Numbered from the stretch's first letter, positions 9,299 to 18,971 are shown. The stretch: DNA of 64,000 bases from Methylobacterium sp. SyP6R (GCF_019216885.1 NZ_JAAQRC020000001.1:5087501-5151500); one strand, 5' to 3'. Translations and numbers: made by a program. Notes: a model not told the origin generated them from the sequence alone.

Positions 9299-9514
9299 CC
9301 GGCCGGACCTTCCGTATAATGCTGCTTGACACGATCGCCGCGGCCCTAGGCCGCCGCCTCGTCGCGCGTTTCGGCCACCATCGACCAAAGAGGTAGCGGG
9401 GCTTACCCCGTACACCCAAGGGATGCGCGCGCCGTTGCCGTCCCGGCTGTCCTCATGTGTATCGGCCTGCTAAGCATCGGTCATACCAACAATCGATGCT
9501 CGGCGAGAGATGTG

Positions 9515-11680
9515 ATGCAGCGAATGGTCGTGCGCCTGCTGGTGTCGGCAATAGTGTGCCTGATGTTCGCGACATCGGCCCGTCTGTTGTACGGCTCCCT
9601 GTCTCCACGTGTGTTGGCGGTGATGCCGAACGACGGCGCGGCGCAAGTCTATCCCGGCCTGCCGATCGCGGTCGGCTTCTCCCGCGCGATGGCACCGGAG
9701 ACGATCGGCCCTGAGACGATCGCCCTGCACGAGGAGGGCGGCGCGGCCGTGCCGGCGGCGATCGGCTACGATGCGGACCAGCACGCGGCCCGGCTGGTGC
9801 CGAAGGTGCCGTTGCGGCCCGGCGCGACCTACCGGATCGCGGTCGGGACCGGGAGCCGGCCTGAGAGCGCCCTCGGGCTGTCCCTCGCCGAGCCGGCGGA
9901 GGGGCGCTTCACCGTGGCGGCCGCCCCTCGCCTCGCCGCGATGCCCGGGGCGCCGGTCCTGGTCGCGGTCGGGCCGAAAAACCCCTTCGGGCCCTACTAC
10001 GCCGAGATCCTGCGGGCGGAGGGGCTGAACCTGTTCTCGGTGGTCGCCACGGGAGATCTCACCCCGGACCGCCTCGCCCGGGCCACCCTGGTGCTGATGA
10101 CCGAAGCGCCGGACGAGGCCCTGGCCGCGCGTCTCTCCGGCTGGGTGCAGGAGGGCGGCAACCTGATCGCGATCCGGCCGGAGGGCGCCTGGCTGCCGCT
10201 CTTCGGCCTTGCAGCAACCGGGGAGGCGCCTCCGGTCGAGCGCTACCTGCAGGTCGATGCGGGAGCGCCGGCCGCCCGCGGCATCGCCCGCCAGGCGATG
10301 CAGTTCCACGGGCCGGCGAGCCGTTACGTGCCGGAAGACGCCACGATCCTCGCCCGCCTCTCGACCGGGGCCGAGACCCTACCCTGGCCGGCGGTCTCGC
10401 TGCACCGGGCCGGCCAGGGCCAGGCGGCGGCCTTCGCCTTCGACCTCGCCACCTCGGTGGTGCGCCTGCGCCAGGGCAACCCGGCCTTCGCCGGCCAGGA
10501 GCGGGACGGGCTGCCGCCGCGGCGGCCGAACGACCTGTTCTTCCCGGACTACCTCGACCTCTCGCGGGTGGCGATCCCGCAGGCCGACGAGCAGCAGCGG
10601 CTGCTTGCCAACCTGATCGTGACGATGAGCGCCGAGCGCCTGCCGCTGCCGCGGGTCTGGTACCTGCCCGACGAGCGCCGCGCCGCCCTCATCATGGCGG
10701 GCGACGACCACGCCACCCGCCGCGGCACCCTCGACGCCTACAAGCGCCTCGTCGCCGAGAGCCCGCTCGATTGCCGGCCCGAGACCTGGGACTGCGCGCG
10801 GGCGACCTCCTACGTCACGCCGGCGACGCGGCTCGCGCCGGACCAGGCGCACGCTTACGCGGCGCTCGGCTTCGAGACGGGCATCCACGCCGATACCGGC
10901 TGCCGCGACGTCGATGCCGCGACCCTGGGCCTGGCCTTGAGCCGGCAGGTCGGCGGCATCGGGCGGCAGCTCGGCCTGCCGGCGCAGGAGACCCACCGCC
11001 TGCATTGCGTGACCTGGAACGGCTGGGCCGACACCGCCAAGATCGAGCGGGCGGCGGGCATCCGCCTCGATCTCGGCTATTACTACTGGCCCGGCTCGTG
11101 GATCCGGCGCCGGCCGGGCTTCATGAACGGCTCCGGCTTCCCGATGCGCTTTGCCGACCTCGACGGCCGGGTCCTCGACATCTACCAGGCCGCCAGCCAC
11201 CTGGTGAACGAGAACGGCATCGACCAGCGCGCCGGCATCGACGCGATGCTCGACCGGGCGCTCGGCCCCGAGCAGTTCTTCGGCGCCTTCGGCACCCATT
11301 ACGACTACACCGACGGCTATTTCGACCACCTGGTCGCGGCCGCCCGCGAGCGGGGCGTCGCGATGATCTCGGCCGCCCAGATGCTGCGCTGGCTCGACCG
11401 CCGGGAGGCGACCCGGTTCGAGGCCCTGGCCTGGAACGGGCACGACCTGACCTTCCGGGTCGATCTCGCCGAGGGGCCCGAGCGGGTGACCGGGATGCTG
11501 CCGGTCTCGGCCCTGTCGCACCGCCTCGCGGCGATCACCCGCGGCGGCCAGCGGGTGCATTTCCGGACCGAGACCATCAAGGGCCTCGACTACGCGCTGT
11601 TCGACCTGGAAGCGGGCAGCTACGCCGTGGTCTACGACGAGAAGACCTCGGCGATGCCGCTCCCGGCCCGGCTGCGGTGA
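9515..11680 (+). CDS. large secreted Ig-like / polysaccharide-deacetylase-like protein
   Basis: A 721-residue protein with an N-terminal hydrophobic segment (VVRLLVSAIVCLMFATSA) suggesting export or membrane anchoring. Residues ~35-150 look like a bacterial Ig-like (SbsA-type) domain: VLAVMPNDGAAQVYPGLPI...FSRAM. Residues ~165-380 resemble a glutamine-amidotransferase-like fold as used in surface glycan proteins (VLVAVGPKNPFGPYYAEIL). The C-terminal half has a deacetylase-like pattern with AALIMAGDDHATR, TGIHADTGC and GTHYDYTDGYFDH. It may act on an extracellular polysaccharide, but the domain calls are by eye and the activity is not established. The ATG follows GAGAGA. An ATG three codons later is also possible. 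Confidence 0.62.
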   Translation: MQRMVVRLLVSAIVCLMFATSARLLYGSLSPRVLAVMPNDGAAQVYPGLPIAVGFSRAMAPETIGPETIALHEEGGAAVPAAIGYDADQHAARLVPKVPLRPGATYRIAVGTGSRPESALGLSLAEPAEGRFTVAAAPRLAAMPGAPVLVAVGPKNPFGPYYAEILRAEGLNLFSVVATGDLTPDRLARATLVLMTEAPDEALAARLSGWVQEGGNLIAIRPEGAWLPLFGLAATGEAPPVERYLQVDAGAPAARGIARQAMQFHGPASRYVPEDATILARLSTGAETLPWPAVSLHRAGQGQAAAFAFDLATSVVRLRQGNPAFAGQERDGLPPRRPNDLFFPDYLDLSRVAIPQADEQQRLLANLIVTMSAERLPLPRVWYLPDERRAALIMAGDDHATRRGTLDAYKRLVAESPLDCRPETWDCARATSYVTPATRLAPDQAHAYAALGFETGIHADTGCRDVDAATLGLALSRQVGGIGRQLGLPAQETHRLHCVTWNGWADTAKIERAAGIRLDLGYYYWPGSWIRRRPGFMNGSGFPMRFADLDGRVLDIYQAASHLVNENGIDQRAGIDAMLDRALGPEQFFGAFGTHYDYTDGYFDHLVAAARERGVAMISAAQMLRWLDRREATRFEALAWNGHDLTFRVDLAEGPERVTGMLPVSALSHRLAAITRGGQRVHFRTETIKGLDYALFDLEAGSYAVVYDEKTSAMPLPARLR

Positions 11681-11810
11681 GGCTTTCGCGCGGGGCTCGC
11701 CCCCGTCGGGGCTGCGTCATTTGGGGGCGCAGGCCCTTTCCGGAGCCCGGGCGTTGGGTCGGGACCGCGCCCCGCATCCTGCGGCGGCCCCTTCCCCGAG
11801 GCCCGACCCG

Positions 11811-12089
11811 ATGGCTGCCGACAGCAATCCCGTTTCCGACCGCGCCCTCTCCGACCGCGCCCTGTCGATCTTCGCCTTCGCGGCCTACCATCACCTGATC
11901 AGCGGCCAGCCGGTCAGCTCCGTGGTGCGCCGGGACGGCAACGGCCACCACGCCGACCCGGAGGGCGCCGCCGAGGTCGAGCAGCGCGGCCTCGCCAGCT
12001 TGAGCGACGACGCGATCACCTTCACCGCGCCGGGCGTCGCCTTCGTCGAGACGATCGTCGCGGCGATCCGGCAGGCTGGCAGGCGCTGA
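11811..12089 (+). CDS. small hypothetical protein
   Basis: A 92-residue protein of unknown function with strong GC bias at third codon positions and a GAGG ribosome-binding site. Near the N-terminus the five-residue unit SDRAL occurs twice in tandem. The remainder (IFAFAAYHHLISGQ, then SVVRRDGNGHHADPEG) has no family I recognise. It ends just before the ~100 bp repeated element. Confidence 0.6.
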   Translation: MAADSNPVSDRALSDRALSIFAFAAYHHLISGQPVSSVVRRDGNGHHADPEGAAEVEQRGLASLSDDAITFTAPGVAFVETIVAAIRQAGRR

Positions 12090-12095
12090 TCCTCG

Positions 12096-12196
12096 GCAGG
12101 TTTCGCAAAAGTCGCCGCCGGTCTCGCGATAAGAAGCTGCGACGAAACGAGAATCCAAGCGGATGTCGCGTCGGCCTGCCGACGTTAAGTCTGCTT
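12096..12196 (+). repeat. ~100 bp dispersed element, copy A
   Basis: This intergenic stretch matches the reverse complement of 47095-47196 at about three quarters of positions, counted by eye. The longest shared blocks are TTTCGCAAAAGT, CCAAGCGGA and AAGTCTGCTT. The 9-bp ends of copy B are near-perfect inverted repeats; in this copy they are weaker. A hairpin CGTCGG-cctg-CCGACG near the right end is replaced in copy B by a compensated CGTTGG-cttg-CCAACG. Confidence 0.75.
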
Positions 12197-12284
12197 CGGG
12201 CGCTTGACGGTCCGGCCGCCGCGATTGCACTCCTGCCGTCGCGGCGCCGGGCATCCGGGCTCGCGTCGCCCGGAGAGGATTCCC

Positions 12285-12956
12285 TTGGACGCATCCGCCC
12301 TCGCCCGCCTGATCGACCACACTCTCCTGCGGGCCGACGCGACCTCGGCCGAGGTGCGGCGCCTGTGCGAGGAGGCTTTGGCGCACCGCTTCAAGGCGGT
12401 CTGCGTCAACCCGGTCCATGTCGGGCTCGCCGCCGGGATCCTGGCCGGCGGCGAGGTCGCCCCCTGCTCCGTCGTCGGCTTCCCGCTCGGGGCGGCGACG
12501 CCGGAGGACAAGGCGGCGGAGGCCGCGGGCGCGGTGCGCCGCGGTGCGGCCGAGATCGACATGGTGATCGCGCTCGGGGCCCTGAAGGAGGGGAACCACG
12601 CGGCCGTGCGGGCCGACATCGCTGCGGTCCGGGCGGCCTGCCGGGGGCGGGTCCTGAAGGTCATCATCGAGACCTGCCTGCTCGACGAGGCCGAGAAGCG
12701 CCTCGCCTGCACCCTGGCGGTCGAGGCCGGGGCCGATTTCGTCAAGACCTCGACGGGCTTCTCGACCGGCGGCGCCACCGGGGCGGACGTCGCCCTGATG
12801 CGTGCGACCGTCGGCGACGCCGTCGGAGTCAAGGCGTCGGGCGGCGTGCGCAGCCTCGAGGCCGCCCGCGCCCTGATCGCCGCCGGGGCGACGCGGCTCG
12901 GCACCAGTTCGGGCGTGGCGCTGGTGACGGCGGGAATGGCGGGCGAGGCGTATTGA
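12285..12956 (+). CDS. deoC: deoxyribose-phosphate aldolase
   Basis: A 223-residue class I aldolase converting 2-deoxyribose-5-phosphate to glyceraldehyde-3-phosphate and acetaldehyde in deoxynucleoside catabolism. Visible hallmarks are LIDHTLL at the N-terminus, CVNP, VGFPLGA, the Schiff-base lysine region DFVKTSTGF and the second lysine in GVKASGG. The TTG start was chosen because it follows GGAGAGG at good spacing and places LIDHTLL about ten residues in, as usual. No ATG fits without an Arg-rich, non-conserved extension. A MocR-type gene follows at once, possibly by an overlapping TTGA. Confidence 0.93.
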   Translation: MDASALARLIDHTLLRADATSAEVRRLCEEALAHRFKAVCVNPVHVGLAAGILAGGEVAPCSVVGFPLGAATPEDKAAEAAGAVRRGAAEIDMVIALGALKEGNHAAVRADIAAVRAACRGRVLKVIIETCLLDEAEKRLACTLAVEAGADFVKTSTGFSTGGATGADVALMRATVGDAVGVKASGGVRSLEAARALIAAGATRLGTSSGVALVTAGMAGEAY

Positions 12957-13006
12957 GGCCGCCTTCGACGACCCGTCCGGGTCAGGCCGTCGGGGACCGG
13001 GCCGGT

Positions 13007-14497
13007 TTGGACGCCCCCTCGCCCCGCCCCTCGCCCACCCCCCTGCCGGTCAGCGCCCGGATCGGCGCCGACCTGAAGGCGCAGATCGCGCGAGGGGTCT
13101 ATCCGCCGGGCAGCGCCCTGCCCTCGACCCGGGCGCTGGCGGCCGAGCTCGGGGTCTCGCGCACCACCGTGACGGCGGCCTACGACCAGCTCGTCGCCGA
13201 GGGCTACCTGGAGACCCGGCCCGGGGCCCGGACGCGGGTCGCCGCCGGCATCCTGGCGGGGGCCTCGCCGGCTACGGCCGCTCCGATCCCGCCGCATCGT
13301 CTCTCCGCCTTCGGGCGGCGCCTGCTCGCCGAGCCCGCGCCGCCCCCAGGTCCGGCGCCGGCGATCGATTTCCGCTACGGCGACCTCTCGGGCGACGACT
13401 TCCCGGTCCTCGCCTGGCGGCGGGCGCTCAACGCCGTGCTGCTGCGCCGGCCGGCGCGCCTCGGCTACGGCGATCCGCGCGGGCTGCCGGAGCTGCGCGC
13501 CGCGTTGCAGGCCTATCTCTGGCGCGCCCGGGGCGTGAGCTGTGGCCTCGACCAGATCGTGGTGGTCAACGGCTCGCAGCAGGGCATCGACCTCTGCACC
13601 CGGCTCCTCGTCGATCCCGGCGACCGGGTGGTGATGGAGGATCCGGGCTACGGTGCGGCGCGCCGGGCCTTTGTCGCCGCGGGCGCCGCGCTCCTGCCGG
13701 TCCCGGTCGATGCGGAGGGCTTGCAAACCGGGCGCCTCGCCGGAATCGGGCCCGCGCGCCTCGCCTACGTCACGCCCTCGCACCAGTTCCCCCTCGGCGG
13801 CGTGCTGCCCGCCGCCCGCCGGCAGGCCCTGCTCGCCTGGGCGGAAGCGTGCGGCGCGATGATCGTCGAGGACGATTACGACGGCGAGTACCGCTTCGAC
13901 GCCCGGCCCGTGGAGGCGCTGGTGAGCCTCGATCGGGCGGGCCGCGTGATCTATGCCGGCACGGTCTCCAAGACCCTCTCGCCGCAGCTGCGCCTCGGCT
14001 ACCTGGTGGTGCCGCCGGGCTTGGGCGAGGTCTTCACGGACGCCAAGCGCCTCGCCGACCGGCAGGCGCCGGGCCTGGAACAGGCCGCCCTCGCGGAGTT
14101 CCTGGCCGAGGGCGGCTACGAGCGCCACCTGCGCCAGGCCCGGCGGCGCAATGCCGGCCGCCGCGCCGCCCTGCTCGCGGCGCTGGCCGAGAGCTTCGGC
14201 AACGCGGTGCGGGTGGAGGGCGCGGCGGCGGGCCTGCACCTCGTCGCCTGGTTCGAGGGAGTGCCGGCCGCCGCCGAGGCCGGGATGGCGGCGGCGGCGC
14301 GGGCGGCGGGCATCGGCGTCTACCCGGTCGGCCCGCTCTACCACGTCGCGGCGGCGCGGCCGGACCGGGCCGGGCTGCTCCTCGGGTTTGCCGGCAGCGA
14401 GCCGGACGCGATCCGGGCGGGCATCCGCCGCCTCGCCGCTTGCCTCGCCGCTTCCCTGGCCGCTTGCCTCGCCGAGGCGCGTCTTACCGCGAGCTAA
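13007..14497 (+). CDS. MocR/PdxR-type GntR regulator with aminotransferase domain
   Basis: A ~496-residue two-domain protein. Residues ~15-85 form a GntR winged helix (PPGSALPSTRALAAELGVSRTTV...AYDQLVAEGYL). The rest is a fold-type I aminotransferase domain with YGDPRGLPELR, DDYDGEYRFD and the PLP-lysine region YAGTVSKTLSPQLRLGY. Such proteins sense PLP or a derived adduct and control vitamin B6 or amino-acid genes. The start is uncertain: TTG at 13007 has a weak ribosome-binding site, while TTG at 12953 overlaps the deoC stop and follows GGCGAGG. The C-terminus has a short Ala/Cys/Leu repeat (LAACLAASLAACLA). Confidence 0.82.
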   Translation: MDAPSPRPSPTPLPVSARIGADLKAQIARGVYPPGSALPSTRALAAELGVSRTTVTAAYDQLVAEGYLETRPGARTRVAAGILAGASPATAAPIPPHRLSAFGRRLLAEPAPPPGPAPAIDFRYGDLSGDDFPVLAWRRALNAVLLRRPARLGYGDPRGLPELRAALQAYLWRARGVSCGLDQIVVVNGSQQGIDLCTRLLVDPGDRVVMEDPGYGAARRAFVAAGAALLPVPVDAEGLQTGRLAGIGPARLAYVTPSHQFPLGGVLPAARRQALLAWAEACGAMIVEDDYDGEYRFDARPVEALVSLDRAGRVIYAGTVSKTLSPQLRLGYLVVPPGLGEVFTDAKRLADRQAPGLEQAALAEFLAEGGYERHLRQARRRNAGRRAALLAALAESFGNAVRVEGAAAGLHLVAWFEGVPAAAEAGMAAAARAAGIGVYPVGPLYHVAAARPDRAGLLLGFAGSEPDAIRAGIRRLAACLAASLAACLAEARLTAS

Positions 14498-14713
14498 CCG
14501 ATCGTGGACGATGGCCCATGCAGGGTCGCAGCGTCCGTCTCGACGCCGCGGACGATTTCCTCCGAGAGATCAAGCGGGTACCGGGCACCGGGAGCGAGCC
14601 TCTCACGGCAGCCCGTCGGCGGCTCTCAGCATTCGGAAAGATTTGCCGCGTAGCCCATCAGCAACGACGGCAGCAGGCCGGCGCGTCGCTCCGGCTCTTC
14701 CCGAGGGTTACCC

Positions 14714-17299
14714 GTGCAGCACCCATCTCCGGCACCGGCCCCTCCCTCGAGACGGTTCGGCCGCGCGTCGTCCGGATCGCGGGAGGTCAGGCTCGGGCGC
14801 CGCCTCTGGGGCACCGCCCTCCTGATGGCGGCGGGGCTCTTCACCCTCACGGCCATCGTCATCGCGCCCTCGGTCACCGCCTATCGCGGCAGCCAGAGCA
14901 ACCTCCTGCACATCAGCCGGCTGCGGCAGGTGTTGGAGGCCGCCAACCGCCTCTCGGCGGAGCGGGGTCCGGCGAACGTCATGATGTCGATCGCGCCCGG
15001 CAGCGATCCGGCGGCAGAGGCGCGACTGGCCGCGTTCCGCGCGGCGAGCGACGGGGCGCTGGCGGCCCTGCGCGAGCCGGCGGCGGACGAGGCCGGCCAC
15101 GCCCTGCCCTCCCGCCTCCTCTCGGCGACCGCCGCCCGGCTCCACGCGGCGCGGCGGGACGTGGACCGGGTGGCCGGCCTGCCGGAGGCGGAGCGGAACC
15201 TCGAGGGCCTCGCCAGCGCCATCGCCCGGATGATCGCCGCGGTGGACACGTTCCAGGACGTGGTCGCCTGGGAGATCCAGGCGATCGGCCGGGCCGATCC
15301 CGCCCTCGCCGGATCGGCCCTGATCGGCCACGCGGTGAGCGACCTGCGCGAGTATGGCGGCCGGATCGGCTCCGCCATCATCCCGGCCGTCGCCGTGCAC
15401 CGCCCCCTCGATACCCGCCAGTTCACCGACGCCACGCAGATCCGGGGGCGCATCCTGGAATTGCTGCGGCTCCTGCGCGGGCAGGCGGCGTTCGGGCCCG
15501 GGCAGCCCCTCGAAGCGCTTTTTCGCGAGGTCGAGGAGACCTTCGCCGGGCAGGGGCTCGGCCTCATCGAGGCGACGATCGCGGAGGGCCGCGCCGCCGG
15601 CCGCTACGGCCTCTCGGCGGACGAGCTGACCCACCGCTACGTGCCGACCCTGAAGCCGGTCGAGGCCCTGCGCGACCGCTACCTCGCCGGGATGGTGGCG
15701 GGCTTTGCCGCCGAGCGCGACGCGGTGCGGATGCGGCTCGCAGGGGTCGCCTGCGGCGCCGTCGCGGTCCTGGCCCTGCTGGTCGCCCTGCTGCAATCCT
15801 TGCGCGCCTCGGTGCTGCGCCCGCTGCTGATCGCCCGCGAGACCGCGATGGCGCTCGCCGAGGGCGGCGTGCCGGCCAGGCGTCCGACCCTGGGCCCGGC
15901 CTTGCGCATCGTCGAGATCCGGCGGCTGTTCGACGCGCTCGCGGTGCTGGAGGAGCGGATGCGCGAGCGCGCCCGCCTGATGGAGACCCTGCGCCGGCAG
16001 GCCGAGACCGACGGTCTGACCGGCCTGAGCAACCGCCGCGGCCTCGCCCTGACGATGGCCCGCCTCGCCGCTGCACCGGACGCGCCGGCCGCCGCCCTGA
16101 TGATCGACCTCGACGGCTTCAAGAAGGTCAACGACACCCTCGGCCACGAGGCGGGCGACGCGTTGATCCGGCAGGCCGGGGCGCGCCTGCGCGCTTGCCT
16201 TGCCGGGGACGGCCTCGTCGCCCGGATGGGCGGCGACGAGTTCGCGGTGCTGCTGCCCGGCTGCGACGAGGCCGCCGCGGTCACGGTCGCCGAGACGATC
16301 CTGCACAGCCTCTCCGAGCCGTTCCCGGTCGACGGCCAGCCCCTCCATATCGGGGCGAGCATCGGCATCGCGCTGAGCCCGGTGCACGGCCCCCTCACCG
16401 ACGCGCTGCTCGCCTGCGCCGACATGGCGCTCTACGAGGCCAAGCGCGGCGGGCGGCACTGCCACCGGGTGTTCACGCCGGCCCTGCGCGACGCCACCCT
16501 GTCCTGGACCGCCCGCCAGCAGGAATTGCCGCGGGCGCTGGCGGCCCGGGAATTCGAGGTGTTCTACCAGCCGCAGGTGCGCCTCGCCGACCGCCGGATC
16601 GTCGGCGCCGAGGCCCTGATCCGCTGGCGCCATCCCCGGCTCGGCCTCCTCGCCCCGGCGGCGTTCCTGGCTCCCCTGGAGGCGAGCCGGCTCGCCGCGC
16701 CGGTCGGACGCTTCGTGCTGCGCGAGGCCTGCGCGCAGGCCGCCGCCTGGCACCGGGCCGGCGCCGCGGACCTGCGCGTCGGCGTCAATCTCTTCGGCGC
16801 GCAGTTCCACTCGGCGAGCCTCGTCGACGAGGTCCGGGCGGCGCTCGCCGAGTCCGGCCTGCCGGCCTCCTCCCTCGAACTCGAGATCACCGAGACCATC
16901 ATCCTGCAGCACGACGAAGCCCTGATCGCCCCGCTGCGGGCCCTGCGCGACCTCGGCATCGGCCTCGCCTTCGACGATTACGGCACCGGCTACGCCTCCT
17001 TGAGCCTGCTCAAGCGCTTCCCGCTGACGCGGCTGAAGATCGACCGGTCCTTCGTGCAGGGCATGGAAGGCTCAGGCCAGGATCAGGCGGTCAAGGACCG
17101 GGCGATCGTGCGATCGGTGCTGACCCTCGGCCGTAGCTTCGACCTCTCGGTGATCGCCGAGGGCGTCGAGACCGAGGCGATGGCCGGGCAACTCTCGGCG
17201 GAGGGCTGCGCGGAAGCGCAAGGGTACCTGTTCGGCCGGCCGATGCCGGCGGCGGCGTTCGCGGCCCTCTGCTGGCCGGAGGAGCGGCGCTCGGCGTGA
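14714..17299 (+). CDS. membrane GGDEF-EAL c-di-GMP enzyme
   Basis: An 861-residue protein: membrane segment near residues 30-55, a ~285-residue periplasmic sensor region, second membrane segment near 342-362, HAMP-like linker, GGDEF (RMGGDEFAVLL near residue 505) and EAL (GAEALIRW near residue 632). The EAL metal and catalytic residues appear intact: GVNLFGAQF, LEITET, FDDYGTG, LKIDRSF, EGVE and QGYLFGRP. The GGDEF signature is intact, but the usual upstream RxxD inhibitory site is not, since the region reads CLAGD. It probably makes and/or hydrolyses c-di-GMP in response to an external signal. The GTG start follows GAGGG. Confidence 0.88.
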   Translation: MQHPSPAPAPPSRRFGRASSGSREVRLGRRLWGTALLMAAGLFTLTAIVIAPSVTAYRGSQSNLLHISRLRQVLEAANRLSAERGPANVMMSIAPGSDPAAEARLAAFRAASDGALAALREPAADEAGHALPSRLLSATAARLHAARRDVDRVAGLPEAERNLEGLASAIARMIAAVDTFQDVVAWEIQAIGRADPALAGSALIGHAVSDLREYGGRIGSAIIPAVAVHRPLDTRQFTDATQIRGRILELLRLLRGQAAFGPGQPLEALFREVEETFAGQGLGLIEATIAEGRAAGRYGLSADELTHRYVPTLKPVEALRDRYLAGMVAGFAAERDAVRMRLAGVACGAVAVLALLVALLQSLRASVLRPLLIARETAMALAEGGVPARRPTLGPALRIVEIRRLFDALAVLEERMRERARLMETLRRQAETDGLTGLSNRRGLALTMARLAAAPDAPAAALMIDLDGFKKVNDTLGHEAGDALIRQAGARLRACLAGDGLVARMGGDEFAVLLPGCDEAAAVTVAETILHSLSEPFPVDGQPLHIGASIGIALSPVHGPLTDALLACADMALYEAKRGGRHCHRVFTPALRDATLSWTARQQELPRALAAREFEVFYQPQVRLADRRIVGAEALIRWRHPRLGLLAPAAFLAPLEASRLAAPVGRFVLREACAQAAAWHRAGAADLRVGVNLFGAQFHSASLVDEVRAALAESGLPASSLELEITETIILQHDEALIAPLRALRDLGIGLAFDDYGTGYASLSLLKRFPLTRLKIDRSFVQGMEGSGQDQAVKDRAIVRSVLTLGRSFDLSVIAEGVETEAMAGQLSAEGCAEAQGYLFGRPMPAAAFAALCWPEERRSA

Positions 17300-17341
17300 G
17301 GGTGCATGCGCCCTTCGCCAGGCGGGACAGCGATCCGGGGA

Positions 17342-17358
17342 CCCAGGAAGTCCGGGAC
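17342..17358 (+). repeat. left arm of an inverted repeat flanking the IS110-type gene
   Basis: CCCAGGAAGTCCGGGAC here is matched in reverse complement at 18972-18988, with a single base missing. The arms lie ~1.6 kb apart on either side of the transposase gene. Their relation to the element is unknown. Confidence 0.6.
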
Positions 17359-17411
17359 TTTTCGTCTATCCGGGCCACATTTCCTCCAAGAGAAGGGGTG
17401 AAACGCGCTGT

Positions 17412-18653
17412 CTAAATAGAAACTGGCTCTACGGGTTTGATTTCGCACGCAAATCCAAGGCGCTCGATCTGCCGCACGAGCGCCTTGGCGCGGATGGTCG
17501 GGGCCGCCTTGCGGCCGTGATCAGGCCCGGGATCGACGTAAGCCGTGCCGGCCTTGAGCATGTGATAGATCGCGGTCAACATCGAAGCGGCGACCGCGCA
17601 GATCGCCTTCTTGGGGCCGCGCCGGCCGCGCAAGCGCTGGAACTGCGCCCTGATGTAGCTCGCCTTCTTGCGCACTCCGGCCCAGGCGGCCTGCACCAAG
17701 GCCGTCTTGAGCCAGGGCGCGCCCTTGCGCAGTCGCGTCGAGCGCCGCTTGCCCGCGCTCTCGTCGTTTCTCGGGCACAGCCCGGCCCAGGAGATCAGAT
17801 GGCCGGCGGTCGGGAAGCGGCTCATGTCGGGGCCGATCTCGGAGAGGATCACCTGCGCGGTGAGGTCACTGATGCCCGGGATCGTCACCAGCAGCTTCAC
17901 CGCTTCCCGGAAAGGGCCGAGGTCGCGCTCCACCTGCGCGTCGATCTCCGCGATCGCTCGCCCCAACCCGTCGTACTGGCGTAGATGCACACCGAGCAGG
18001 AAACGGTGGTGATCCCCGATCCGGCCCGTGAGCGCGGCCCGGATCGCCTCGGGCGCCGCCTTCACCCGCGGGCTGACCAGCGCCTGCAGCCCAGCCGGAT
18101 CGCGCTCGCCCTTGACCAGCGCGTCGAGCACGGCGCGACCGGACTGGCCCATGATGTCGGTGAGCACCGAGGCGAGCTTGAGGTTGGCCTCCTCGAGGGT
18201 CTTCTGGATGCGCTGGACGTGGCTGGCCTGCTCGCGGACCAGTTGCTTGCGGGTGCGCAGCAGGTCGCGCATCGCCTGGGTCTGGGCCTCGGGCACGAAG
18301 CTGGCGCGGATCAGGCCGTGGGCGAGCAGGTCGGAGAGCCAGACCGCGTCGGCGACGTCGGTCTTGCGGCCGGGCACGTTCTTGACATGGGCGGCATTGG
18401 CCAGGATCAGGGTGCGGCTGTCGGCGTCGAGGACCTGCCAGACCGGGCGCCAGTAGATGCCGGTCGCCTCCATGGCGACATGGGTGCAGGCGTGCTCGTC
18501 GAGCCAGGCGGAGAGGTCGAGCAGAGCGGGCGTGGTGGTGGCAAACGTCCGCACCTCACGCTGAACCTCGCTGCTCTCGGCCCGGCGGATGGCTGCGACG
18601 ACGGTGTCCTTGTGAACATCGAGGGCGGCGCAGCGGGGGTAGAGGACCTTCAT
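17412..18653 (-). mobile_element. IS110-family transposase gene
   Basis: A 413-residue DEDD transposase of the IS110 family. The N-terminal half contains ALDVHKDTVV, MEATGIYWRPVW and RKTDVADAVWLSDLL. The C-terminal half contains the Transposase_20 segment LVTIPGISDLTAQVILSEIG and the conserved serine region SWAGLCPRNDESAGKR. The gene is full length with no visible frameshift, so it could be active. The ATG is preceded by AAGGAG. Element ends are not certain, because IS110 elements often lack clear terminal repeats. A 7-bp TCTAAAT occurs at 17411-17417 and 18704-18710, which may be chance. Confidence 0.92.
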
Positions 18654-18896
18654 CACGATCTCCTTGCCGTCAGGCCGCCGGCGCAGGCTCCCGTGAGATC
18701 AAATCTAAATGACGCGCTCCGGGGCTGGCCCGAGGACCGGCCCGTGACGCAAGCGAGGGGACTGAAGAGGAGCCCGGATCCAACTGATACGCGGGGTCTG
18801 GCACACCAAAGACGAACCGATCTCTCCGCCGACGGCAAGTCCACTCTGCCATATGTTTCATCCGCAAGGGACCGCGAAGCCGGTGACGAACTAATA

Positions 18897-18923
18897 CCAA
18901 CGGTCGTTGAAAACGACCTTTGG
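18897..18923 (+). repeat. short hairpin right of the IS element
   Basis: GGTCGTT-gaa-AACGACC is a perfect 7-bp stem with a 3-base loop. After one mismatch it extends with CCAA/TTGG. No T tract follows, so it is not a typical terminator. Confidence 0.65.
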
Positions 18924-18971
18924 TTCCGGTCTCGAATTTTCGCCAAGTCTCAAATTTACGCCAAGCCCGAG

